Source of the DNA: an uncultured Lachnospiraceae bacterium
Lineage (GTDB): Bacteria; Bacillota; Clostridia; Lachnospirales; Lachnospiraceae
Length of the DNA stretch: 35,162 nt
NCBI GenBank assembly: GCA_910589385.1
Contig: CAJUTU010000037.1
Coordinates: 1-35,162 of the forward strand
Reading direction: 5' to 3'
Shown here in pieces: positions 17,152 to 24,818 of this stretch. The notes beneath the pieces were generated by a model that searched no databases, was not told the origin of the DNA, and saw only the letters and a program-made list of their open reading frames with translations. The position numbers were made by a program, and so were the translations under genes. Position 1 is the stretch's first letter. Every line of letters starts with the position of its first letter.

Positions 17152-18174
17152 GGCTGCTGCTTCAGTGCCACGTCGAAGCCTGCATATGCCAGTAGATATC
17201 CCGGCAGGGCCCCTCCGATTCCCATGGCACATTTCAATACCAGGCTGGACAGGGACGCAATGGCTGCTTCGGCACGCATCCCTGTTTTTAATTCCACATA
17301 ATCCGTATTATCAGCCTGCATTCCGTAAGACAGCGGCATAGTCAGCCCCTGTCCAAAGCCGACAAGCGCCGTACACACAAACAGCAGGGGAAGGTTATAT
17401 ACATTCACCAGACGCAGCAGCGGACAGATCGTCATACAGAGCAGCCCGGCAATAAACAGGGTCTTTTTTCCAAAACGGATGACCAGTTTCCCGGAAAGCA
17501 GCATTGCCGGGAACAGCGCGATCATACTTGTGGCAGAAGCGATTCCGAACAGCGTAAAATTGCCGATGATATATGTAAAAAAATAAGTATTTACCGTGTT
17601 TGAAACATACATCCCTACGGTCATCAGCAGGGAGGCCAGAAACATTACATAAACCGGTCTTTGCCCCAAAACGAGAAACATGTCTTTTATATTGTATTTG
17701 TTTTCCACCTGCGGCTGTACCCACTCCTTAATTCCCATAGCTCCCACGATGGAACAGACCAGCACGATCAAGAACACGACGGACACGACGATCAAGTACT
17801 CCCAGCAAGAGGTAGGTAATGTACGCGATCCCCAATTTGAACACCGGCGAGAACAGCGGGCCGAACCACAAGAGCCAAAAATTGATAGAACACAAAATCG
17901 TCCCCACGACCAGCGGCGGCCGGAAATGCCCGTATCTGGTATTCGGCAGATGATCGATGAAATAACCGATAAATGGATCATTCAGTCCGTCGAATATCCT
18001 GGCTATCAAAAATAATGTAGCGCAGGATGCCGGGCTCAGCCCTACAACATTTGTATAGAAAATCAGCAAAAAGGCGGATGCCAGCGCCGTGATCGGGATA
18101 TTTCCGATATTCGCAAGGCCGTATCCTATTTTTTCCTTCATGGTAACTTTATCTTCAACCCTGTTTTCTCTCAT
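17152..18174 (-). pseudogene. Broken GPH/MFS sugar:cation symporter gene
   Basis: Starts at the ATG at 18174 (MRENRVEDKVTMKEKIGYGL, a typical GPH family opening) and carries ARIFDGLNDPFIGYFID. After AYITYLLLG, near 17800, the original frame fails. A different frame resumes with YLIVVSVVFLIVLV and AMGIKEWVQPQ and runs through the later membrane segments to YAGFDVALKQQPAA. There it joins GH3 sequence near 17150. About 80 internal residues and about 60 C-terminal residues are missing. The start overlaps the stop of the GH78 gene by 4 nt (ATGA), so rhamnosidase, transporter and GH3 once formed one operon. Confidence 0.85.
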
Positions 18175-19821
18175 TGTTTTTCCTTCCTCTCTCCTGTTTT
18201 TACGCTGCAGGAAAACCGGTGCTCTCCTGCTTCTGTCTCATGTACCGTCCCATCCGGCAGGACTACCCTGGTGTGCCTCGGCGTCGTAATGTGCAGTTCA
18301 AATCTGCCGTTTTCGTAATTCCATTCTGACTCGATCAAACCTGCCGCACTTTTATAAGAGCATTTTATCCACGTCAGTCTCCCTCCGGGAACCGGGGCGA
18401 TCAATACCTTTTCAAATCCCGGTTCCAGCGGCCGTATTCCTGCTGCCCGGCTGTACAGCCATCCGATCACCGCTCCCGGGGAATAATGGTTCAGTGAATT
18501 TGCAGGCTTATTGTTTGTATCTATGCCATACCAGTTCTCCCATGTGGTCGTCGCCCCTTTATTCACTTCATACAGCCAGCCCGGGGCTTCTTCATTTTCC
18601 AGAAGGTGGTAGGCCGTATTGGCATATCCATGGTCGGAAAGTATGCTGCAGATATGCGGTGTCGATAAAAATCCCGTACCGATCCGATAATGGTTCTGGA
18701 TCACCAGACGGTTCAGAGCTTTCACGATCTGCTTTTCCTGTGTTTCCTCTGCCAGCCCCAGCGCTACCGGACGCACATACCGACACTGACGCATAGAATG
18801 GACTGTCCCGTCCGGTAAAAATTCTTTCTGGTATGCACTGCAGATATTCTGGTACAACGCTTCATACTCCTGCGCGTCCGGTTCTTTGCCCAGTATCCGC
18901 GCGATCTCTGATGCCTTTTTCGAAGACCATGCGAAATAGGACGTAGCAGTCTCACTGTCAGGCGCAAGAAATGCCTTTCCCACGGATTTTGGAAGGCTGC
19001 TTCCAGGCTCCAGCCATTCGCCCCAATGGAAACCCGTATCAATGATAAAATCCCAATGCTCTTTCTTGAAGGAATGCCTGTACCGAAAATAAAGGCTTAT
19101 ACCGCTGCGTTCCTTCCGTTAAGATGTACTGGATCGTCTGGGGATAGCAGCCTGTATGTTTATCTTTCCGGAAACCCAGGTTTTCCAGGGTGAAATTCCC
19201 ATTTTCATCCAGAGTTTCCCCACAGACCAGTTCTACCTTTGTTCCTGCTTTTCCCTTCACCCGGAACTCCACATAGCCTGCAAGATTCTGTCCAAAGTCA
19301 AGGACCGTAGAGCCGTCCGGTGTATGCAGGATTTTTTCCGGTTGAAAGCGTTCATGCTCCGTGATCCGTTCCCCCTCGCCGGGCACAAGCTGCCCTGGAT
19401 AGGAAGATTTTTTTACACCGTGCCAGCGAGAATCATCAAACCCGATGTCCGTCCAGCCCTGCAGCTCTTTTCTTGCGTCATACAACTCTCCCTGTTTCAC
19501 ATTATTCCTTCTCACCGGACCATTCTGGAAAGCCTTCCAGCTTCTGTCCGTCACGATCGCGTTTTCCCCCGCCCGGAGCATCTTTGTAACGTCATACTCC
19601 TGATACTGCAGCCGGTATCCATAGCTGGTGCGTCCCGGAAGAAATACCTGGGTATCCACCTCTGCTCCGTTCACAAATGCCTTGTACATACCACATGCTG
19701 AGAATTTCACCGCCGCGTTTTTGATTTCCTTTTGAATCTGAAATGTCTTCCGCACATAGGATGCATTTTGCGGATTTTTCGCGTCTGTCGTCAGTTCCGG
19801 TTCAATAAATAGTTCGTTCAA
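18171..19821 (-). pseudogene. Broken GH78 alpha-L-rhamnosidase gene
   Basis: The N-terminal part (TTG start at 19821 after GAGGGTG) has the GH78 beta-sandwich motifs FSACGMYKAFVNG, VFLPGRTSYGYRLQYQEYDVT and VLDFGQNLAGYVEF. An apparent in-frame loss follows AGENAIV. Near 19085 the frame breaks; another frame resumes with DTGFHWGEWLEPG and continues through NKGATTTWENWYG to a stop at 18171. The segment between, which should hold the general acid Glu in the RERxGWTGD motif, is missing. About 550 codons remain of some 870, so activity is not expected. When intact it was cytoplasmic and released rhamnose from imported glycosides. It is divergent from an AraC regulator. Confidence 0.87.
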
Positions 19822-19941
19822 TTTTTACACCCTCTCTCTGCTCTCGTTTTGATGCTTATATTTTAGAAGAGAACTTCATAAATAGCAGCAGGGAAAAGGA
19901 AGGGATTTTATTTAAAATTGTAAGATTTTGAAAGAAAGAAA

Positions 19942-19970
19942 TTGCATAAATTGCTTTTAAGAATTATAAT
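19942..19970 (+). promoter_or_regulatory. Promoter of the AraC regulator at 20176
   Basis: -35 TTGCAT (19942-19947), 17-nt spacer, -10 TATAAT (19965-19970). About 70 nt of leader follow before the first good ribosome site. Confidence 0.7.
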
Positions 19971-19996
19971 CGGGATATCGATAAAAGAATTTGTTT

Positions 19997-20025
19997 TGTA
20001 CCTGCAAATCTATGGAACAGGTACA
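19997..20025 (+). promoter_or_regulatory. Inverted repeat in the AraC leader
   Basis: TGTACCTG (19997-20004) pairs exactly with CAGGTACA (20018-20025) across a 13-nt loop. It lies between the promoter and the ribosome site, so it could be an operator or an RNA hairpin that controls translation. Confidence 0.5.
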
Positions 20026-20046
20026 TTGTTTTAAGGGGGACAGGAC

Positions 20047-20169
20047 ATGGATCTTAAAATCATTGATGCGGTCAAGAGCCATTCTAATTCTTACTCTTTT
20101 GAACTTTGGATCCGCTTTCTGGACAACCAGATCAGTGACAATGAAAAAGAGATTTTTACCGCCATTTAG
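20047..20169 (+). other. Forty-codon frame ending in TAG, in phase with the AraC gene
   Basis: The ATG at 20047, preceded by AAGGGGGA, opens MDLKIIDAVKSHSNSY and runs 40 codons to TAG at 20167-20169. The AraC frame continues in the same phase directly afterwards (EWMSRQELSS). It is either a translated leader peptide or the true N-terminus cut by an amber codon. The strong ribosome site here and the weak one at 20176 favour the second reading or coupled translation. Confidence 0.55.
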
Positions 20170-20175
20170 GAATGG

Positions 20176-21102
20176 ATGTCCCGACAGGAACTGTCTTCTA
20201 CAGCAGCCCCGGAAAAAGACCTGTTTTCTTTTCTGGGAGAGTATTCCTTCGACAACCTTCCCTCTTCCTTTTTTCGTCCGGGCTCTACGGCAGATATTTT
20301 CATCAACTGCCATACGCCCTTTATGAACCATGTCATTCACTCCCATGATTTTTTTGAAATGATCTATGTCTGTAAAGGGGAGGTACTGGACTGGGTAGAC
20401 GGGACAGAAATCTGGCTGGGCGAGGGAGAATTATGCATCCACAATCCGAATGCCATGCACAAGATTGAAAAAATGACGGAAGAGGATGATGTGATTTTAA
20501 ATATCCTTCTTCCGCCTGATATGTTCCAGCGTTCTTTTTACTCTATGCTGATCGAAAATAAAGAATTGGATCAGTTTTTTAACAGCTTTATGATCTCTTC
20601 TGACAGCTGTTCTAATTTTATGGTATTTCATGACACTTCACCAAGAGTCGATACAATCATCGAGCTTCTTGCCGAAGAGTTCCTGCGTGGGGAAAATGTT
20701 TCCCGTTTCGTCCTGGAATCTACCCTGGTCGTGCTGTTCGGGGAACTGCTGCGCAATTACAAGCCAAACCCGTTTTCACAGAAATTGATCGCTTTTATCA
20801 CGGACCATCTGAAAGACATCAGTATGGAGAGCGCCGCACAGGAATTCGGGTATCATAAAAATTATTTTCCAAATGTAGTCAAAGAGCAGACCAGCCATAC
20901 TTTCTGGGAACTGGTAACGGAGATCCGGCTTCAAAAGGCGGTCAATCTATTACTGTTTACCAATCATCCTATTGATGAAATCACAGATCTCATCAGTTAT
21001 AAAAGTACGGCCTCTTTTTATGGACAGTTTAAAAAGGCCCATCATATGACGCCGAACCAGTATCGGAAGGAGCATGCTGTCAATGAAAGGAAACAAGGAT
21101 GA
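20176..21102 (+). CDS. AraC family transcriptional regulator with cupin sensor domain
   Basis: A 308-aa protein: a sugar-sensing cupin-like domain (HVIHSHDFFEMIYVCKGE and LCIHNPNAMHKIE) in the first half, and a two-HTH AraC domain over roughly the last 100 residues (YHKNYFPNVVKEQTSHTF and YKSTASFYGQFKKAHHMTPNQYR). It is divergent from the GH78-GPH-GH3 remnants and was probably their activator. The ATG at 20176 is weakly served (AGGA 4 nt away). The frame is open upstream to an in-phase TAG at 20167 and, beyond it, to a well-served ATG at 20047, so the true start is uncertain. Its target operon is dead, which predicts relaxed selection on this gene. Confidence 0.85.
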   Translation: MSRQELSSTAAPEKDLFSFLGEYSFDNLPSSFFRPGSTADIFINCHTPFMNHVIHSHDFFEMIYVCKGEVLDWVDGTEIWLGEGELCIHNPNAMHKIEKMTEEDDVILNILLPPDMFQRSFYSMLIENKELDQFFNSFMISSDSCSNFMVFHDTSPRVDTIIELLAEEFLRGENVSRFVLESTLVVLFGELLRNYKPNPFSQKLIAFITDHLKDISMESAAQEFGYHKNYFPNVVKEQTSHTFWELVTEIRLQKAVNLLLFTNHPIDEITDLISYKSTASFYGQFKKAHHMTPNQYRKEHAVNERKQG

Positions 21103-21168
21103 CGCCCGGCGAATCCTGTCAGGATGTTTAAGATTCCCACGCGACGCCTTCTTTCTAGTGAAAATTTT

Positions 21169-21189
21169 TGCGAGTACTCGCATTTTTTT
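21169..21189. terminator. Intrinsic terminator between convergent genes
   Basis: TGCGA-GTAC-TCGCA (21169-21182) is followed by T7 on the plus strand; on the minus strand it is followed by AAAAATTTT. It serves the AraC gene and possibly also the convergent reductase gene. Confidence 0.75.
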
Positions 21190-21204
21190 ACAATAGTATT
21201 CTCT

Positions 21205-21738
21205 TTATCCTCTGTGCTCGTAAATCAGGTCTGTTATCCCATCATAGCTTTGCGTCTTCACTAACTTCAAAGGAATCTCTTTTCCACTGCCGCCGAAAAG
21301 CCGGATTCCATTTCCAAGCAGCATCGGTATCACTGAAACATAATACATATCAATCAGATCCTCCGCCATAAGCTGGCGGACAATATCCGCGCCGCCGCAG
21401 ATCCAGATGCCTTTCCCATACTCCTTTTTCAGTTTCCTTATGAGGCTGCATGGTTCTTCACTGGTAAACTGTATCTTCTCTGTAGATGAATTGTCTCTGT
21501 GCGTGACCACATAGCTTTTCAGCCCGTCGTACACCCATTCATCCGGAGACAGTTCCGTACTGACCTGATAATAAGTATTCCAGCCCATGATCACCGTATC
21601 CACATGCGCCACAAACTCCGAATAGGTATCGATCATTTCCTCCTCATTTCCCTGGCCGCCCAGCCATCCGACCTTCCCCTCACTGTCTGCAATATAACCG
21701 TCCAGGCTCATTGCGATAAAAAGAATGACTTTCCTCAT
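21205..21738 (-). CDS. Dihydrofolate reductase/RibD C-terminal domain family protein
   Basis: A 177-aa soluble protein with the RibD_C fold: MSLDGYIAD at the start, VDTVIMGWNTYYQV, GIWICGGADIVRQLMAEDLIDMYYVSVIPMLLGNG split over the middle, and FGGSGKEIPL. Such proteins are NADPH-dependent reductases, often annotated as dihydrofolate-reductase-like, with unknown physiological substrates. The ATG at 21738 was chosen because GGGAG lies 8 nt upstream; two earlier in-frame starts to 21780 have no suitable site. It is a lone gene on the minus strand, convergent with the AraC gene. Confidence 0.88.
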   Translation of the reverse strand: MRKVILFIAMSLDGYIADSEGKVGWLGGQGNEEEMIDTYSEFVAHVDTVIMGWNTYYQVSTELSPDEWVYDGLKSYVVTHRDNSSTEKIQFTSEEPCSLIRKLKKEYGKGIWICGGADIVRQLMAEDLIDMYYVSVIPMLLGNGIRLFGGSGKEIPLKLVKTQSYDGITDLIYEHRG

Positions 21739-21935
21739 AATACTGTCTCCCATCCTTTCCCCATAAACATTATCTGCCAAAGAGTTGCTGCCTGCTGCTC
21801 TTTTATAACTCTGTCCTCTCCGAATAAAAAAATTGGAATTCTGATATAACTTAATTTATAGCATTTATTAGCTATTATACCTTATCTCCAAAAAGTTAGT
21901 AAACCCTTGAAAATACTAAATTTATTACAAGTGAG

Positions 21936-22009
21936 TTTGCCCTTAGGCTTTCCCTTGTATTTTATCCTTTTCCTGCGTGTTACGAACCCTCATAAGGGCA
22001 AAAGTAACA
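21936..22009 (+). promoter_or_regulatory. Leader with mutually exclusive hairpins before the AraC-ClpP module
   Basis: TTTGCCCTTA (21936-21945) can pair with TAAGGGCAAA (21993-22002), 10 bp. Alternatively TGTTAC (21978-21983) pairs with GTAACA (22004-22009) around CCCT-CATA-AGGG. The two structures share the 21993-22002 strand and exclude each other. A further AGGGCAA copy lies at about 22023. The surrounding segment 21781-22089 is very AT-rich and contains no gene that I can support. If transcribed on the plus strand this could be an attenuator or ligand-sensing leader. Confidence 0.5.
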
Positions 22010-22089
22010 TATTTGTTCAATTAGGGCAATTTCTATTAAGATTATTTTAGGAGACTATGTTATATTAGGTGAGGAAAGGAGTGTCATAT

Positions 22090-22506
22090 ATGAACAATAA
22101 CACAGTTGTAAAAAAAGTAGTGGACTATATAGAAACACATATTGACAAGGATTTGTCACTTGATAAAATAGCAAACGCATTAAATTATTCAAAATTCTAT
22201 ATAGCCAGAATTTTTACTGAAGAAACGAAATGTACTGTTTATAAATACATACAAGGACGTAGATTGACTATGGCAGCCCAAAAACTTGTGGAAACAGAAC
22301 AGCCTATTGTTGAAATCGCTTATGAAGCACATTATGATTCACAGCAAGCTTTTACATTGGCTTTTAAACAATTTTATGGATGTACGCCTAAAATTTATCG
22401 AAAAAATGGTGTATTCTATCCGAAACAACCAAAGATAAGTATGATGAATTCGCTTGTTCGATATAGATTTATGTATTATTTTGCAGGAGGTAAATTAGTA
22501 GCATGA
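22090..22506 (+). CDS. AraC-type HTH regulator without sensor domain
   Basis: A 138-aa protein made almost entirely of the two-HTH AraC DNA-binding domain, of the MarA/SoxS-like short type: DKDLSLDKIANALNYSKFYI for the first helix-turn-helix and EIAYEAHYDSQQAFTLAFKQFYG for the second. The C-terminal tail is short and aromatic. AAAGGAG lies 9-10 nt before the ATG at 22090. Its stop overlaps the start of clpP (ATGA), so the two are co-translated. Codon usage and base composition are clearly AT-richer than the flanking glycoside genes, which suggests acquisition by transfer. Confidence 0.88.
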   Translation: MNNNTVVKKVVDYIETHIDKDLSLDKIANALNYSKFYIARIFTEETKCTVYKYIQGRRLTMAAQKLVETEQPIVEIAYEAHYDSQQAFTLAFKQFYGCTPKIYRKNGVFYPKQPKISMMNSLVRYRFMYYFAGGKLVA

Positions 22507-23093
22507 GTACAATTCCCTATGTTATTGAGCAAACAAGCCGAGGAGAACGAAGTTATGATATTTTTTCAAGGTTATTGTCTGACAGAATTGTTTTTTTGGG
22601 AGAAGAAGTAAGTGATGTTTCAGCAAGTTTAATTATTGCACAAATGTTATTTTTAGAAGCACAAGACCCAGAAAAAGACATCCAGTTATATATAAATAGT
22701 CCAGGCGGTTCTGTTTCAGCGGGCTTTGCCATTTATGATACAATGCAGTATATCAAATGTGATATTTCAACAATATGTATAGGTCTTGCTGCCAGTTTTG
22801 GAGCTTTTTTATTGGCGGGAGGTGCAAAAGGAAAACGTATTGCTTTGCCCAATGCAGAAATTATGATACATCAGCCTGCTATTCATGGCAACGGAATTCA
22901 AGGACAGGCAACTGATATAAAAATTACATCTGACCATATACAAAAAAGCAAAAAACGTCTCAATGCTATTTTAGCTGATAATACAGGTAAAAGTATTGAT
23001 GAGATCGCTATTGCTACAGAACGTGATAATTATATGACGGCAAAAGAAGCAATGAATTTTGGGTTGATTGATAAAATTATTGATAGGTGTTGA
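22503..23093 (+). CDS. clpP: ClpP-family serine protease, probably accessory paralogue
   Basis: A 196-aa ClpP of standard length with a complete triad: Ser98 in GLAASFGAF, His123 in MIHQP and Asp175 in ERDNYMTA. The oligomerisation segment INSPGGSVSAG is intact. ClpP forms a tetradecameric peptidase that needs a Clp ATPase; none is encoded here, so it would borrow ClpX or ClpC, or form mixed rings with the housekeeping ClpP. The housekeeping gene normally lies beside tig and clpX, so pairing with an AraC regulator in an AT-rich insert points to an extra copy. AGGAGG lies just before the ATG and the gene overlaps the regulator by 4 nt. Role unknown; a stress or resistance function is possible. 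Confidence 0.9.
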   Translation: MSTIPYVIEQTSRGERSYDIFSRLLSDRIVFLGEEVSDVSASLIIAQMLFLEAQDPEKDIQLYINSPGGSVSAGFAIYDTMQYIKCDISTICIGLAASFGAFLLAGGAKGKRIALPNAEIMIHQPAIHGNGIQGQATDIKITSDHIQKSKKRLNAILADNTGKSIDEIAIATERDNYMTAKEAMNFGLIDKIIDRC

Positions 23094-23142
23094 CTGTTAT
23101 ACAGAAAAGATAATTTGAATTTTTCATAAATATGCTATGTCC

Positions 23143-23169
23143 AATTGTCCAATTCCAGATTGGACAATT
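23143..23169 (+). terminator. 11-bp inverted repeat after clpP
   Basis: AATTGTCCAAT and ATTGGACAATT pair perfectly around a 5-nt loop. No clear T-run follows, so it may be a weak terminator, an mRNA-protecting hairpin, or an operator for the next gene. Confidence 0.45.
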
Positions 23170-23228
23170 CTGGTTTGAAGTTACGATAGAAGATCTATTT
23201 GACTTTAAGGAGGAACCGTAGTGATTGA

Positions 23229-23549
23229 ATGGCTGACGTTTTAATTCCTGTAGATGCAATGTCTACCGGATTGAAAAAAGAAATCGCTTTGCAGCTATTC
23301 TATTCTTCCATTCAATCCGTAGAAATTACAGAGCAAGGAATGAATTATGTGATTGCAATTACGACTGATACCGATGCAATACGTCTGCTGGCACAGAAAA
23401 AAGAGTTAAGCGAGCTGCGTTCTTCTGGCACATTAACTACGGAACAGAGCTTTCTGAATATAGGGATAATGGGAATGCAGCACATAGAAACCTTAAATTG
23501 GCATAAACAAAATATAGACAGTACTCTGCAAATGCTAAAAAGTATGTAA
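23229..23549 (+). CDS. Hypothetical 106-aa protein
   Basis: I do not recognise this protein. It is soluble, without signal peptide or membrane segment. It starts ADVLIPVDAMSTGLKKEIAL, contains TTDTDAIRLLAQKKELSELR, and ends QNIDSTLQMLKSM; it may form a small alpha/beta fold with a helical tail. AAGGAGG lies 14 nt before the ATG at 23229, rather far. A tiny frame (GTG at 23221, MIEWLTF) lies between, so initiation may be coupled. It follows clpP by 135 nt on the same strand with the same AT-rich composition and is probably part of the same transferred module, perhaps a substrate or adaptor. The stop is immediately followed by the truncated MerR gene. Confidence 0.6.
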   Translation: MADVLIPVDAMSTGLKKEIALQLFYSSIQSVEITEQGMNYVIAITTDTDAIRLLAQKKELSELRSSGTLTTEQSFLNIGIMGMQHIETLNWHKQNIDSTLQMLKSM

Positions 23550-24258
23550 GTTTCGCAGCCGGACAGTCTGCAACCGCCGCATTTACCCTTGAAATCTGGT
23601 CATAGCCGCCCTTATATGTAGCAGACGCGATCAAGATCGGCGGTACGGTCTTAAATCTCACATGCTCTGTGTCCTGATATTTTCCTACAACTGCGCTCTG
23701 TATCTCCACATCCGGGTCATGCTCCTTATGCCCTTCATCATGGAAGATTGCCATCCCATAACACGGTACTGCCTGCTGCACTTTCTGCGGCTCCAGCTCC
23801 CGGCACATCATCTCCCATAAAATCCCTTCCTGTTCATACGCAGGGATCACCTGGCGCACACTTGCCACATAACGTTCTGGTACTGTTTTTAATGTAACAT
23901 CGTAATCCATAAGACTGCCATCCTTTCTCAGCCATTTCAATGTACTGTCAAGAAGCGTCAATTTCTGCTTTGCGGCCATAACTTCCTCTTCCAGTTCCTT
24001 TCGTTTTACCAGCAGGAACTGCTCCATCTCCTGCGGATCACGATACTTTCCCAGTATCTCTTTTATCACGGAAAGCCCAAACCTCAGGCTCTTTAATGCC
24101 TGTATCCGTCCCGCCAGCGGAAGCTGTGATTCGCTGTAATAGCGGTATCCGGTAAACTCATCCACACTTTCCGGACGAAGGATCCCTATTTCATCATAAT
24201 GCCGGAGCATTCGGATACTGATCCTTGACAGTTTTGAAAAATCTCCTATCTTTAACAT
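23437..24258 (-). pseudogene. MerR family regulator with GyrI-like domain, 3' end replaced
   Basis: The ATG at 24258 follows AGGTGG. Residues 1-70 are the MerR HTH (LKIGDFSKLSRISIRMLRHY), then a coiled coil, then a GyrI-like ligand domain as in multidrug-responsive BmrR relatives. The normal sequence stops around YKGGYDQISRVNAAVAD (near 23565). From there the frame reads antisense through the 106-aa gene and ends at 23437 with an unrelated tail. About 40-50 residues of the ligand domain are therefore lost. The break coincides with the right boundary of the AT-rich ClpP module, so insertion of that module or a later deletion removed the gene's end. Confidence 0.8.
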
Positions 24259-24300
24259 TGGTTCCACCTCACATATATGTGTTTTCCCGAGCTCAATTAC

Positions 24301-24331
24301 AGTTTAGAGTATACCATAGTGTGAGAGTCAA
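24301..24331 (-). promoter_or_regulatory. MerR-type promoter with 19-bp spacer
   Basis: On the minus strand: -35 TTGACT (24326-24331), 19-nt spacer, -10 TAAACT (24301-24306). An over-long 19-bp spacer is the signature of promoters that MerR proteins activate by untwisting DNA. The leader also contains the palindrome CACATATATGTG (24270-24281). Confidence 0.7.
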
Positions 24332-24335
24332 CCCC

Positions 24336-24742
24336 ATAGCAAAAAAATTTTCACCTATACGGTTGCAATCCGAATTGGAGGATGTACTTGATAGTGTTCC
24401 GCCAGAGCACAGAAAAGTTATTGAAAAGATGATGATTTCTTCATCCGTTCAAATGAGAAGCATGGTATCTCCCGAAACAACCGTGATGAAAAAATTGACC
24501 TCTGAGCATATTTCCAGATATTTGGATGGCGCTGAGTTAGAAATGAAAAATAGTTATTCTGAAAAATTTCATAAAAAAGTATTTACTTTTTTAACAATGA
24601 TTGTCGCAATGGCTTTTTTATCATTATAGTTGTTTTATTAAAGGATACTCCTGATATTATGGAAAAATTTATTTATACTGTTGGAGGCGTCGTGATCGGT
24701 GCTTTTGGTGGATATAGATTTGGGAAAAATAAAAATGACTGA
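24336..24742 (+). pseudogene. Truncated, frameshifted DUF2335 membrane protein gene
   Basis: The plus strand encodes LQSELEDVLDSVPPEHRKVI, HISRYLDGAELEMKNSYSEK and a hydrophobic FTFLTMIVAMA, a DUF2335-type protein. Near 24610 a run of six T shifts the frame; with seven T it would continue as FFIIIVVLLKDTPDIMEKFI and a glycine-rich second membrane segment to the TGA at 24740-24742. No start codon or ribosome site fits: the 5' end merges directly into the MerR promoter near 24336. It appears to be the right-hand remainder of an inserted segment. The T6/T7 shift could also be a sequencing or slippage matter. Confidence 0.65.
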
Positions 24743-24750
24743 TAAAATAT

Positions 24751-24795
24751 ATCCCTGCAGACTACATATACAATAGGCTGCAGGGATGTTTTTTT
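24751..24795 (+). terminator. Intrinsic terminator
   Basis: ATCCCTGCAG (24751-24760) pairs with CTGCAGGGAT (24778-24787), followed by G and T7. On the minus strand the same stem is followed by ATATTTTAT, so it can also end the GH78 transcript. Confidence 0.85.
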
Positions 24796-24818
24796 CTAAT
24801 ACTATTTTTTATATTTTC

